64,000 bases of DNA, from positions 124,001 to 188,000 of the forward strand of contig PAAG01000045.1 in NCBI GenBank assembly GCA_002698785.1. Reading direction: 5' to 3'. Positions 48,591-57,196 of the stretch are shown here, piece by piece. The position numbers and the translations under genes are program-made. The notes beneath the pieces were generated by a model. That model had not been told where the DNA came from. It did not search any database and was given only the letters and a program-made list of their open reading frames with translations. Within the stretch, counting starts at the first letter, position 1. Every line of letters begins with the position of its first letter. This DNA comes from Verrucomicrobiales bacterium. GTDB taxonomy: Bacteria > Verrucomicrobiota > Verrucomicrobiia > Verrucomicrobiales > DEV007.

Positions 48591-48729
48591 ATCTTAGAGC
48601 GGTGGTTTTAGAGTAGCGGTTCCCAGGATTTCTGGCAACCGTTTAGCATTGACTCGTTTGCGGTTACCTACGGAATCGAAAGGCACGGATTCCTGATTGA
48701 GAGAAATGTATTCAGATGCGTCTGATTGC

Positions 48730-50700
48730 CTACGCTTCCGACTCAATCCGCTCGATTTCGTCACTCATCTCACTCCAGCGAGAATAGCAACCTTCCAGCT
48801 CCGATTCTACTTCTGAGAATCGTTTTGTCGCCTCTGCTGCTTCCTCTCCCTTCTTGAAAAATTCGGGATCGACGAGTTTCCTCGTCAGTTCTGCTTTTTC
48901 CTGTTCCAGGTTGCTGATGGATTGCTCTACCTTCTCGAACTCTTTCTTCAGAGGTTTGAGCTTAGCTGCTTTCTCTTCTCTCGCTTTCGCTTCCAGTCTT
49001 CGTTGCTCCTTGCGACTGAGGCCATCAGATTCTTTCTGGGGTGCTCCTGCTTTCGATGAAGGTTGTGCCGCGCGAGATTTCTCCGCCTCCAGATCGGCCT
49101 GTTTCTTTTCGATGTAATCGCTGACGTTACCGTAGTAGACCTTCGGGGGGCGATTGGGAATAAACTCAAGAACCTTCGTGACTATAGGATCGAGGAACGA
49201 GCGGTTGTGGGAAACGATGACGTAAGCACCTGTGTAATCGAGTAGCGCTTTTTGAAGCACTTCCTGAGATTGAAGATCGAGGTGGTTCGTCGGTTCGTCG
49301 AGAATGAGAAAGTTCGCAGGCTGAAGGAGCATGCGGGCAAGTGCGAGTCGACCTCGTTCTCCACCTGACAGAACACTCACGGACTTGAATACATCGTCAC
49401 CCCTGAACAGGAAAGCTCCCAGCAGGGTTCTGAGGTTTCCTGCTGCGGCGGAAGTGACGCTACCTTCCATCGTACCGAGTACTGTCTTTTTCGGATCAAG
49501 CTCGTCGGCGTGTGTCTGGGAAAAGTAAGCGATACTCACTTTGTGACCCAGCTCCCGATCACCCGACGTGGGTTCTTCTGTTCCTGCCAGAATTCTCGAA
49601 AACGTCGATTTCCCCGCTCCGTTGACACCTACGATGGCGATCTTGTCCCCACGCTCTATCTCGAAATCGAATCCGTCGATCACGTGGTTGTCTCCGTAGT
49701 ATTTGCAGAGGTTTTCAAATTTGACCACGGTTTGGCCTGATCGCTCAGGCTGAGGAAATCGGAAATCGATGGATGAGCCTTCTTCTTCGATTTCGATGCG
49801 CTCCATCTTCTCGAGCTGTTTGATCCTGGATTGGACCATCTTTGCCTTGGAAGCCTTGGCGCGGAATCGGTTGATTAGTTTTTCAGCAGTTTCGATCTCT
49901 TTCTGCTGATTTCGGTAGGCACGCTCGACCTGTTCTCTCCGAGCGTCCCTTTCACTCAAGTAGAAGGAGTAATTTCCTGAATACTGCTCTACCCGGCCAT
50001 TCTCAAAGGCGAGAGTCCGGTTGGTGAGATTATCCAACATGCTCCGGTCGTGCGAAATCAGGATGATCGCTCCTCCGTACTGGCGAAGCCATTGCTCCAG
50101 CCATTGTACTGTCTCGATGTCCAGGTGGTTGGTCGGCTCGTCCAGTAGGAGGACGGAAGGCTCCTGAAGGAGCAGCTTTGCCATGGCAATCCGCATCTGC
50201 CATCCGCCACTGAACTCACTCGTTTCGCGCTCAAGATCGTCTTGGGAAAATCCCAGGCCATTGAGAACCGTCTCGATTCTCGGTTTCATCTTGCTGACAT
50301 CGTGGTGATCGAGCCGGAGCTGTATGTCGCCGAACACTTCCAACAAATCGCCGTATTCTTCGCTCTCGGGATCCGCCGTCTCCAGTTCCGACTCAACTTC
50401 CTGCAATTGAGCCTGCAATTGTTTCACATCGTCGAAAGCTTTGGCGGTCTCTTCAAAAACGGAAGAGCCTTTATGCTTCACACCTTCCTGAGGCAAGTAA
50501 CCTACAGTTGTCTGTTTTGCTTTGATAATGCGGCCAGTGTCGGCCGACTCAATACCGGCGATGATCTTCATCAAAGTCGATTTTCCGGCTCCATTCGGGC
50601 CAGCAAGTGACCAGCGCTCCTTTGCCCGGATCGTGAAAGAGAGATCCCGGAAGAGAGTTCGAGCGCCATATTCGATGGAGACTTTGTCGACTGCCAACAT
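48730..50700 (-). CDS. ABC-F family ATPase
   Basis: 656 residues from the ATG at 50700; the frame is open to 50832, but those residues do not belong to the family. Two ABC cassettes are fused: Walker A motifs GPNGAGKS and GVNGAGKS, signatures SGGWQM and SGGERG, and Walker B LLLDEPTNHLD and LILDEPTNHLD. A charged linker and a C-terminal coiled coil (about 540-650) are typical. There are no membrane segments; such proteins act on the ribosome or DNA (Uup/YheS-like). The exact subfamily is not clear. Confidence 0.9.
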   Translation of the reverse strand: MLAVDKVSIEYGARTLFRDLSFTIRAKERWSLAGPNGAGKSTLMKIIAGIESADTGRIIKAKQTTVGYLPQEGVKHKGSSVFEETAKAFDDVKQLQAQLQEVESELETADPESEEYGDLLEVFGDIQLRLDHHDVSKMKPRIETVLNGLGFSQDDLERETSEFSGGWQMRIAMAKLLLQEPSVLLLDEPTNHLDIETVQWLEQWLRQYGGAIILISHDRSMLDNLTNRTLAFENGRVEQYSGNYSFYLSERDARREQVERAYRNQQKEIETAEKLINRFRAKASKAKMVQSRIKQLEKMERIEIEEEGSSIDFRFPQPERSGQTVVKFENLCKYYGDNHVIDGFDFEIERGDKIAIVGVNGAGKSTFSRILAGTEEPTSGDRELGHKVSIAYFSQTHADELDPKKTVLGTMEGSVTSAAAGNLRTLLGAFLFRGDDVFKSVSVLSGGERGRLALARMLLQPANFLILDEPTNHLDLQSQEVLQKALLDYTGAYVIVSHNRSFLDPIVTKVLEFIPNRPPKVYYGNVSDYIEKKQADLEAEKSRAAQPSSKAGAPQKESDGLSRKEQRRLEAKAREEKAAKLKPLKKEFEKVEQSISNLEQEKAELTRKLVDPEFFKKGEEAAEATKRFSEVESELEGCYSRWSEMSDEIERIESEA

Positions 50701-50812
50701 GAAGGCGGCGAATGTAGCGCAGTTCTGGCAGCCTTCTACCGTGGATTCTATGTGGGAAGAATTTCGTTTGTACTGGCGATTGACTCCAACGTGAACGAAT
50801 GTTGCGTCACCT

Positions 50813-51487
50813 ATGGTGTCCCACCAATACATCGAGACCTACCCTGCGCTGTCGAATATGGATGGACTGGTTCACGGGTTTATTTTGAAACACCCGGAGA
50901 TTGACGTGAAAACGGACCGTGAGACTGCTCTGCACCGGTTGGAGGAGCATCACATCGCGCAATTGAAGGAGTTAGGAATCTCTCGCAGTGATCTTGCAAC
51001 GGGGCAGCAAGTGCATGGAAATAACGTCCAGATTTGCACACCGGAGAGCGGTGCTGTCGACACGCGGTATCCGGATACTGATGGTCTAGTCACGAGCACT
51101 CCCGGACAGTTCCTGGGGATTTTTGTAGCGGATTGCGCAGCTGTATTCATGGCCGATCCGGTAAAGAAGGTCTGCGGTTTGGTTCACTCCGGAAAAAAAG
51201 GCACGGAAATGGCAATCGCTCCGGTGGCTATTGAGACGATGATGGATCATTTTGGTTCGAACCCGGAAGATATCATTGTTCAGGTCGCTCCCTGCATTCG
51301 GCCTCCCGAGTACGAAGTGAATTTCGCTTTCAATATCGTCGAAAATTGTGTCTCGGCAGGTGTCCCGGAATCTCAGGTTTTTGATTGTGGCGTCTGCACA
51401 ACGAGCGATCCGAATCGCTACTACAGTTATCGAAAAGAAAAGGGAAAGACCGGGCGTTTGTTCGCTGTGATTGGTTGGCAGGAATGA
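50813..51487 (+). CDS. pgeF: PgeF/YfiH-type laccase-domain protein
   Basis: 224 residues. The family's metal-binding residues are seen in GQQVHGNNV, VADCAAVFMADP and GLVHSGKKG, though the last motif is usually HAGWRG. PgeF edits peptidoglycan precursors (UDP-MurNAc-L-Ser) in E. coli; other members act on purine nucleosides. The C-terminal segments VQVAPCIRPPEYEV and CTTSDPNRYYSYRKEKGKTGR also fit. The stop overlaps the ispE start (ATGA). It is divergent from the ABC-F gene. Confidence 0.85.
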   Translation: MVSHQYIETYPALSNMDGLVHGFILKHPEIDVKTDRETALHRLEEHHIAQLKELGISRSDLATGQQVHGNNVQICTPESGAVDTRYPDTDGLVTSTPGQFLGIFVADCAAVFMADPVKKVCGLVHSGKKGTEMAIAPVAIETMMDHFGSNPEDIIVQVAPCIRPPEYEVNFAFNIVENCVSAGVPESQVFDCGVCTTSDPNRYYSYRKEKGKTGRLFAVIGWQE

Positions 51488-52353
51488 GCGATTTTCCCGA
51501 TATGACAGGCGCGTTCGAAATTGACGCGCCCGCCAAGACGAATCTGTGGCTTCGAGTGCTGGGAAAGAGGGAGGACGGATTCCATGAGATTGACACCCGT
51601 ATGGTTTGTCTGTCCCTCCGGGATACTCTGTTTTTGAAATGGCGGGACGATGGAAGAGTGGTGCTCCGGTGTTCTGACCCATCTCTTCCCACTGGAGAAG
51701 AGAATCTGGTGGTTCGTGCTGTTCGCGCGTTGGAAAGGCATTGCCAGAAAAAACTCGCGTTGAGTATCGATTTGGAAAAGAGCATTCCCTCAGGAGCTGG
51801 ACTCGGGGGGGGAAGTAGCGATGCCGCCGCGGTTCTGCGAGCGATCAATCAAATGGCAGAACTCAATCTCAGTGAGGAGGTATTGTCAGGAATCGCTGCG
51901 ACAATAGGCTCGGACATTCCTTTTTTTGTCTACGATCGTCCATGCGATTGCAGGGGAAGGGGAGAACTCGTCACACCTGTGAAGGGAAATCAGCAGCCCA
52001 AGCGGTTGGGGATTTTTCTCTGCAAACCCCCTTTTGAGATTGCCGCGGGCTGGGCCTACCAACGCTTTGCTGAGTCAGCTGAATACAAGGGGTTTCATTA
52101 CCTTCCCCAAGTGTGTGCCTGGGGTGAAATGGTAAACCATTTGGAGCGGCCCGTTTTTGAGAAGTTCCCTATCTTGGGGGATATGAAAAAGTGGCTTCTG
52201 GAGCAGCCGGAGATTCATGCTGCCCTTTTGTCCGGTTCAGGATCGACTATGCTCGCCATGTTGAAGAATGGTGCTTCCGGGGAATCGCTGGGCGAAAAAG
52301 TGAAGGCCCGATATGGTGAAACGTGTTGGACCTATGTAGGGACGACGGTATAA
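51484..52353 (+). CDS. ispE: 4-diphosphocytidyl-2-C-methyl-D-erythritol kinase
   Basis: 289 residues from the ATG at 51484, which overlaps the pgeF stop; the frame is open further upstream but the family starts here. The opening IDAPAKTNLWLRVLGKREDGFHEIDT and the GHMP ATP-binding motif PSGAGLGGGSSDAAA are diagnostic. It phosphorylates CDP-ME in the non-mevalonate isoprenoid pathway. It appears to be co-translated with pgeF. Confidence 0.93.
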   Translation: MSDFPDMTGAFEIDAPAKTNLWLRVLGKREDGFHEIDTRMVCLSLRDTLFLKWRDDGRVVLRCSDPSLPTGEENLVVRAVRALERHCQKKLALSIDLEKSIPSGAGLGGGSSDAAAVLRAINQMAELNLSEEVLSGIAATIGSDIPFFVYDRPCDCRGRGELVTPVKGNQQPKRLGIFLCKPPFEIAAGWAYQRFAESAEYKGFHYLPQVCAWGEMVNHLERPVFEKFPILGDMKKWLLEQPEIHAALLSGSGSTMLAMLKNGASGESLGEKVKARYGETCWTYVGTTV

Positions 52354-52379
52354 TTTCACAGAAGTGAAGTGACAGATTC

Positions 52380-52844
52380 GTGGAAGAGAGAGACGAAGAG
52401 AAAATCGAGAGTGTCCGGGTAGATCTGTGGACGTATTCGGTGCGCTTATTCAAGACTCGAAGTCAGGCCTCAGCCGCCTGCCGAAAGGCGCATTTGCTTG
52501 TGAATGATCAGAAGTGCCGACCGTCTCGCCATATTCGAGTGGGAGACACATTAAAAGTGAAGCGTGGTTTTCTGACTCGTACAGTCGAAGTGAAAGAGCT
52601 TTTGGAAAAGCGGGTAGGTGCCAAAGTTGTTGACGACTATCTGATAGACCAGACCCCGGCTGAAGAATACGAGCGTGCTGCAGAGATTGCTAAGGCATCG
52701 CGAGAAGTCGCACCAAAGCGTGACGCCGGGGCTGGGCGCCCAACAAAACGAGATCGACGAAATCTTGATGAATTGATGGAAGAAGCTGCTGCAGAGAAAG
52801 ACCACTTCGATCAATTCGTGAAAACAATCAGGAAACGCCGGTGA
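52380..52844 (+). CDS. S4-domain RNA-binding protein (Hsp15-like)
   Basis: 154 residues from a GTG start. An S4 domain covers about 10-75 (VRVDLWTYSVRLFKTRSQA, then VNDQKCRPSRHIRVGDTLKV). A basic, disordered-looking tail follows (RPTKRDRRN). The order and size fit Hsp15, which helps release nascent chains from broken 50S subunits. The family is safe, the specific ortholog less so. Confidence 0.82.
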   Translation: MEERDEEKIESVRVDLWTYSVRLFKTRSQASAACRKAHLLVNDQKCRPSRHIRVGDTLKVKRGFLTRTVEVKELLEKRVGAKVVDDYLIDQTPAEEYERAAEIAKASREVAPKRDAGAGRPTKRDRRNLDELMEEAAAEKDHFDQFVKTIRKRR

Positions 52845-52908
52845 ATCTGATAATGCATGAGTTTGCGGCTCGTTTTGCCTCTCTTCTTCGTGTAGATTCC
52901 CCGGATTC

Positions 52909-54624
52909 GTGATTATGGGAACTTTTGGTTGGGCGGGTGAAATTCGCCATATCTATCTATCGGGAGCTGCAAACCAGTTTGTCGTACATGGAAACGTTAA
53001 CGACCGGTTTCTCCTCGCAGATGAAAGCACGGGAGGTTCACGGATTGGAAATCTGACGGATTACTTTCGAGAGGTGCAACTGCAGAAATTCGATCTCATC
53101 TTGAGTTATGAGCTAGGCTCTGGGCTAACAATAGAACGCGGTGAAGAACTCTATCGCCAACTTCGTTTCTCCGATGATTTTCCAAAAGATCCACCTGGTG
53201 CGATTGGTTTTCTCGACAGTTTTCTACGGTTTTGTGTGAACCTGAGAAATTTGAGCCCTGGTGAGGTGGAGGAGAGTCTTGCCGGTCGAAACTTCCATGT
53301 CGCGGTCCTGATCAAAACGGCAGAATTGGTTTTTCCTGTCGCGAAACAGATTAGGGACTACCAACTGAACTCTATGGCATCTGCGGTGAGGGCGTGGTCG
53401 AACGAGACGCACTTCACTGAACAGAATCTGGCGGTGTTTTTGATCTCGGAGAATCTCAATGATTTGAATCACATCCTCGCGCAAAATCAGCGTGCCGCTC
53501 AGATCGAAATCCCTATGCCTGAGTTGGCGGAGCTGACGGCGGCCTTTGCGTATTTTGAAAAGGAGTATCCAGTCGCTCTGAAAAATTTCCAGGGACTGGC
53601 AGGCGAGGTAGCCGGAAGACTTGCCGGTGCGACTATCGGCTCCATTGAAGCATTGTTGAAACGTCGAGAGTATGAATCAGAGCCTCTCTTGGAAAAGGAC
53701 TTTGCCGATCTTAAAAAGTGTCTCGTCGAACAGGACTCGCAGGGGCTGATCGAGTTTCTCGAACCTACCCGGACGCTTGACGATGTGTACGGCCATGACG
53801 CCATCAAAACCTGGATGCGACAGGATATTGAATTATGGAAACAAGGAGACCTTGCTGCAATGCCGATGGGTTATTTGTTGTGTGGTCCTGTGGGGACGGG
53901 AAAGACCTACATAGTGGAGTGCCTTGCTGGAGAGGCTGGTGTCCCCGTGGTAAAGATGAAAAACTTTCGAGATCGGTGGGTAGGAAGCACAGAGGGGAAC
54001 CTGGAAAAGATCTTCGGATTACTTCATGCTCTCGGTCGATGCATCGTGTTCATCGACGAAGCCGATCAGGCTCTGGGAAGTCGTGACTCTGGATCCGGCG
54101 ACTCAGGTGTGTCTGGACGGGTGTATTCCATGATGGCGAAGGAAATGAGCGATAGCCAAAATCGCGGTCGCATTCTCTGGATACTTGCTTCCAGTCGCCC
54201 CGACTTGATTGAAGTCGATCTGAAACGTCCCGGCAGAGTGGATGTGAAGATACCGCTGTTTCCTGCTCATGAGGCAGGAGAAGCGTATCATTTGATTCGC
54301 GCTCTGGGGAAAAAACACGATCTGGATTTACCGAAGGAGTGCCCGGAAGACCTCCTCCCTCTCGTTCCTGGATTGGTCACCGCTGGTGCGGCCGAGTCAA
54401 TCGCGGTTAAGGTGTATCGGCAGGTCAAGACAGACTCAATCACGGCAGAGGAGGCACTTCGTGATTGCTTGGATGAGTACCAGAATCCCATCCCACCTGA
54501 TGTGATGGATTTTCAAATCACGATTGCTGTTCGAGAAGCGAGTGACCTGGATTTTGTTCCCGAAGAATTTCGAAAGTATCAGGAAGCGAAACCAGGCCCT
54601 ACCGGCGGTGTTTCATTCGACTGA
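52909..54624 (+). CDS. AAA+ ATPase with an unusual N-terminal domain
   Basis: 571 residues from GTG at 52909 (ATG at 52915 is equally possible). The AAA module covers about 290-500: Walker A GPVGTGKT (326-333), Walker B CIVFIDEAD (Asp383, Glu384), sensor-1 region ASSRPDLI, and an RPGR arginine-finger segment. The N-terminal ~270 residues begin with IYLSGAANQFVVHGNVNDRF and carry few motifs I know; overall layout is reminiscent of Ycf46-like proteins. The substrate is unknown. Its stop overlaps the next start (TGATG), so the two are translationally coupled. Confidence 0.75.
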   Translation: MIMGTFGWAGEIRHIYLSGAANQFVVHGNVNDRFLLADESTGGSRIGNLTDYFREVQLQKFDLILSYELGSGLTIERGEELYRQLRFSDDFPKDPPGAIGFLDSFLRFCVNLRNLSPGEVEESLAGRNFHVAVLIKTAELVFPVAKQIRDYQLNSMASAVRAWSNETHFTEQNLAVFLISENLNDLNHILAQNQRAAQIEIPMPELAELTAAFAYFEKEYPVALKNFQGLAGEVAGRLAGATIGSIEALLKRREYESEPLLEKDFADLKKCLVEQDSQGLIEFLEPTRTLDDVYGHDAIKTWMRQDIELWKQGDLAAMPMGYLLCGPVGTGKTYIVECLAGEAGVPVVKMKNFRDRWVGSTEGNLEKIFGLLHALGRCIVFIDEADQALGSRDSGSGDSGVSGRVYSMMAKEMSDSQNRGRILWILASSRPDLIEVDLKRPGRVDVKIPLFPAHEAGEAYHLIRALGKKHDLDLPKECPEDLLPLVPGLVTAGAAESIAVKVYRQVKTDSITAEEALRDCLDEYQNPIPPDVMDFQITIAVREASDLDFVPEEFRKYQEAKPGPTGGVSFD

Positions 54625-55256
54625 TGAGTCAATCCCTTGCCATTCTCCTATGTTCTATTGTTTTGGTAAGCGCCTCGGCGCAGGAGATGGGAGTGGTTTT
54701 TATTCCAGAAGAGGTTGGAGATTCAGATTTCGGTGCTTTGCAGGAGCAGTCACCGTTCACTCGGGCGATTAACTTGAGCGATTCATTGATCCTGACTGGG
54801 GTTGCCTTGGTAGATGACGAGCGAGTGGCGACGCTCCTCAATAAAGAGACCAAGGAGACGTTTGTTGTTTCGAGTCAACTGAACTCGCAGGGATGGAAAA
54901 TGGTCGAGTTAAAGGAAGATTCCGATCTCGAAAAAGTAGCGGCGAAGGTCTCCGTGAACGGCGGCGAAGTAGTGACCGTACGATACGCGGAATGGCAATT
55001 GAAACCGGGTGAATCAAAACCGGGTGCCGGGTCTGGAGGGGGAGATCGGGAGTCTCGTGAGCGGGATGGTGGGCGCAAAAGAGGTTTTGGACCTCCGCCT
55101 GAATTCCGGGAGAAAATGGAGAAGCTGAGTGAAGACCAGCGCCAGAAACTGTTCAAGAAGATGGGGGAGCTTCGAGAGAAGAACCCGGAAATGCCTCGCG
55201 AAGAGCGAGGACAAATCATGATGAAGATGATGGACAAAATGTTGAAAAGCAAATGA
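54624..55256 (+). CDS. Small secreted protein, coupled to the AAA+ gene
   Basis: 210 residues. A signal peptide (about 1-19, ending SASAQ) exports it. The central part is beta-rich; a Gly/Ser/Arg linker (about 128-150) is followed by a helical, Met/Lys/Glu-rich end (REKMEKLSEDQRQKLFKKM) that resembles the helical repeats of CpxP/Spy-type periplasmic proteins. No family is assigned. Its start overlaps the AAA+ stop, although one product is cytoplasmic and the other exported. Confidence 0.55.
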   Translation: MSQSLAILLCSIVLVSASAQEMGVVFIPEEVGDSDFGALQEQSPFTRAINLSDSLILTGVALVDDERVATLLNKETKETFVVSSQLNSQGWKMVELKEDSDLEKVAAKVSVNGGEVVTVRYAEWQLKPGESKPGAGSGGGDRESRERDGGRKRGFGPPPEFREKMEKLSEDQRQKLFKKMGELREKNPEMPREERGQIMMKMMDKMLKSK

Positions 55257-55310
55257 GCGCACCCGCAGGTACGCTCATTGCAATTTTTCGATAAATGGTG
55301 GTTGGAAAGT

Positions 55311-55784
55311 TTACTTCTTCTTAGCCACTTTTTTGCGCGCAGTCTTCTTCTTAGTAGCAGCCTTTTTCTTAGGAGCTGCTTTCTTTTTTACTGCTGCTTT
55401 CTTTTTTGCGGCGGCCTTTTTCTTAGGAGCCGCCTTCTTCTTCACCGCGGCTTTCTTTTTAGCAGCGGCCTTTTTCTTAGGAGCCGCCTTCTTCTTCACC
55501 GCGGCTTTCTTCTTGGCAGCGGCCTTTTTCTTAGGGGCAGCCTTCTTCTTCACCGCGGCTTTCTTTTTAACTGCAGCCTTTTTCTTAGGGGCAGCCTTTT
55601 TCTTCACAGCGGCTTTCTTTTTAACTGCAGCCTTTTTCTTGGGAGCAGCCTTTTTCTTCACAGCGGCCTTTTTCTTAGGAGCTGCCTTCTTCTTCACAGC
55701 AGCCTTTTTCTTCGGCGCTGCCTTCTTCTTTGCAGCGACCTTTTTCTTCGGTGCTGCCTTTTTAGACGCAGTTTTCTTTTTCAT
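55311..55784 (-). CDS. Histone H1-like lysine/alanine-repeat DNA-binding protein
   Basis: 157 residues made almost entirely of hexapeptide repeats of the form KKKAAP, KKKAAV or KKKAAA, about two dozen copies, between a short start and a basic end. The composition matches bacterial H1-like proteins (as in chlamydiae and AlgP of Pseudomonas), which bind and compact DNA without sequence preference. The gene is a tandem array of ~18-base units and is likely to vary in length between strains. Its ATG overlaps the dehydrogenase stop (ATGA), so the two are probably co-translated. The antisense frame is a meaningless poly-Phe ORF. Confidence 0.8.
   Translation of the reverse strand: MKKKTASKKAAPKKKVAAKKKAAPKKKAAVKKKAAPKKKAAVKKKAAPKKKAAVKKKAAVKKKAAPKKKAAVKKKAAVKKKAAPKKKAAAKKKAAVKKKAAPKKKAAAKKKAAVKKKAAPKKKAAAKKKAAVKKKAAPKKKAATKKKTARKKVAKKK
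55311..55784. repeat. Tandem ~18-base coding repeats of the H1-like gene
   Basis: The whole gene is built from degenerate 18-base units that encode KKKAA plus Pro, Val or Ala. Synonymous third positions differ between copies, which argues for an old array under protein-level selection rather than a recent duplication. Copy number could change by slippage in steps of six residues. Confidence 0.75.
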
Positions 55785-56734
55785 TTCTTGCGGCGAGTTG
55801 GTTTCTTCTTCGTGCCGGATCTTCCGGGGAAGGTCAGCTCGGCAACTCCTGATTTATCAAGGTCACCGATTCCCAACTGTACCATGCGATCGTATTGAGC
55901 TTTGGTCGCATCGTTCAGTGGTAGGGAAAGTTTCTTTGCCTTGGCGAGACCTCCGGCAATTCCGGAATCCTTGGCGGCGTGTTCGGCGGAAAACCAACAT
56001 TCGTGATCGCGTGCGATCATATCTTCCGCATCGGTTTCCAGGACCCGTGAGTTGGCACCGGTCTGGGAAAAGACTTCGCATATCATTTCCAAGTCATGTC
56101 CAAGTGCTTTTGCTAGTCCAAGCCCTTCAGCAAGCCCTGCGGTGTTAATGTTCATGACCATGTTTACGAGAGCTTTCACTTCGGCAGCTTTTCCGACTTT
56201 ACCAATGTGCCGGAGATTCACACTGATATCTTGAAGCAGCTTCTCGTTCGCTTTGAAAACATCATCGTCTGCGCCCACCATCAGGTAGAGCTGTCCCGTT
56301 CGGGCGTGGCTGATGCTACTCGCCATACATGCTTCGATGCAACTGGCCTTTCTTCTCTTCGCAGACGTCGCGACCTCTTTTTGAATTCCGGGGGACAGTG
56401 TCGCGCAGTTGATAAATGTCTTTCCGGCAGGTGAAGTGAAAAGACTGTCTCTCTTTCCGAAGAAGATTTTCTTCATCGCAGCATCGTTCGTTACCACCGT
56501 AAAAATGATGTCTGCATTTGCCGTCACATCTGCCAGCTTCGAGTATGCAGTTGCACCTATCTCTTCTGCAAGTTCATTGGCTGCGGTACGATTGACATCG
56601 TATACAGCTGTCACGTTGTAGTTTAGATCTTTCAGATGACGAGCCATGTTAGCACCCATTTTGCCAACTCCTACGAAACCGATTTTCTTTCTGCTCGGTC
56701 GGGCTGCTTTCTTCTTCGCGGCTTTTTTGGTCAT
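55781..56734 (-). CDS. Beta-hydroxyacid dehydrogenase (HIBADH family) with histone-like basic tails
   Basis: 317 residues. The Rossmann motif is GFVGVGKMG (Gly22, Gly24, Gly27). The catalytic lysine motif is kept (Lys187, Asn191 in GKVGKAAEVKALVN). The substrate-binding SGG of most members (residues ~138-140) is replaced by ASS. Both ends are basic: MTKKAAKKKAARPSRKK at the N-terminus and GRSGTKKKPTRRKK at the C-terminus, the same style as the H1-like protein encoded next. The tails could tether the enzyme to DNA. Substrate and cofactor preference are not known. It is divergent from dgkA. Confidence 0.75.
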   Translation of the reverse strand: MTKKAAKKKAARPSRKKIGFVGVGKMGANMARHLKDLNYNVTAVYDVNRTAANELAEEIGATAYSKLADVTANADIIFTVVTNDAAMKKIFFGKRDSLFTSPAGKTFINCATLSPGIQKEVATSAKRRKASCIEACMASSISHARTGQLYLMVGADDDVFKANEKLLQDISVNLRHIGKVGKAAEVKALVNMVMNINTAGLAEGLGLAKALGHDLEMICEVFSQTGANSRVLETDAEDMIARDHECWFSAEHAAKDSGIAGGLAKAKKLSLPLNDATKAQYDRMVQLGIGDLDKSGVAELTFPGRSGTKKKPTRRKK

Positions 56735-56803
56735 AATCGGAAATGGGTTTTAATCAGCGGATGGTTAATATTTAACGGATATTTATTATACGCCAAGTAA
56801 TTT

Positions 56804-57196
56804 ATGAAGGAACCGCAAGAACGTTTTCGAACTTTGGAAAAGTTTAAAGCGGCATTTTCTGGCATTGTTAGCGCAATAAGGAGCGAGGTGAATCTTCGTA
56901 TTCAATTGGTAGTTTTCGGAATTGTTGTTGCGCTAGGTTTGTGGTTCCAGCTGGATGCAATGGAGTGGGTGGCGGTACTCTTGGTGTCAGGTTTGGTTCT
57001 CTCCGCAGAGATCATGAATACGTCGATCGAGAAGCTGTGTGATGTGCTTCATCCGAATCGTGACCCGGGGATTGGAAAAGTGAAAGACTTGAGTGCTGGT
57101 GCCGTGTTGGTCGCCGCGCTTGCAGCGGCAGCAGTCGGCGCTATCGTCTTTATTCCTAAAGTATGGCAATTGATCAAAACGTTTTGGGAGAAGTAG
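56804..57196 (+). CDS. dgkA: Diacylglycerol/undecaprenol kinase (DgkA family)
   Basis: 130 residues with three transmembrane helices. The family active-site segment AEIMNTSIEKLCD is present, followed by DPGIGKVKDLSAGAV. It phosphorylates diacylglycerol or undecaprenol in the inner membrane, recycling lipid carriers. The next gene starts within its last 34 bases. Confidence 0.9.
   Translation: MKEPQERFRTLEKFKAAFSGIVSAIRSEVNLRIQLVVFGIVVALGLWFQLDAMEWVAVLLVSGLVLSAEIMNTSIEKLCDVLHPNRDPGIGKVKDLSAGAVLVAALAAAAVGAIVFIPKVWQLIKTFWEK

Noticed and set aside
50701-50832. Upstream extension of the ABC-F frame
   Set aside because: It would overlap the divergent pgeF start and the residues do not belong to ABC-F proteins.
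55311-55784. Short tandem repeats considered as a CRISPR array
   Set aside because: The units are contiguous, keep reading frame and encode KKKAA repeats; there are no spacers and no cas genes.
55278-56148. Long plus-strand ORFs rich in Phe and Leu
   Set aside because: They are the antisense of the KKKAA repeat gene and the dehydrogenase end; poly-Phe is what the reverse of Lys/Ala codons gives.
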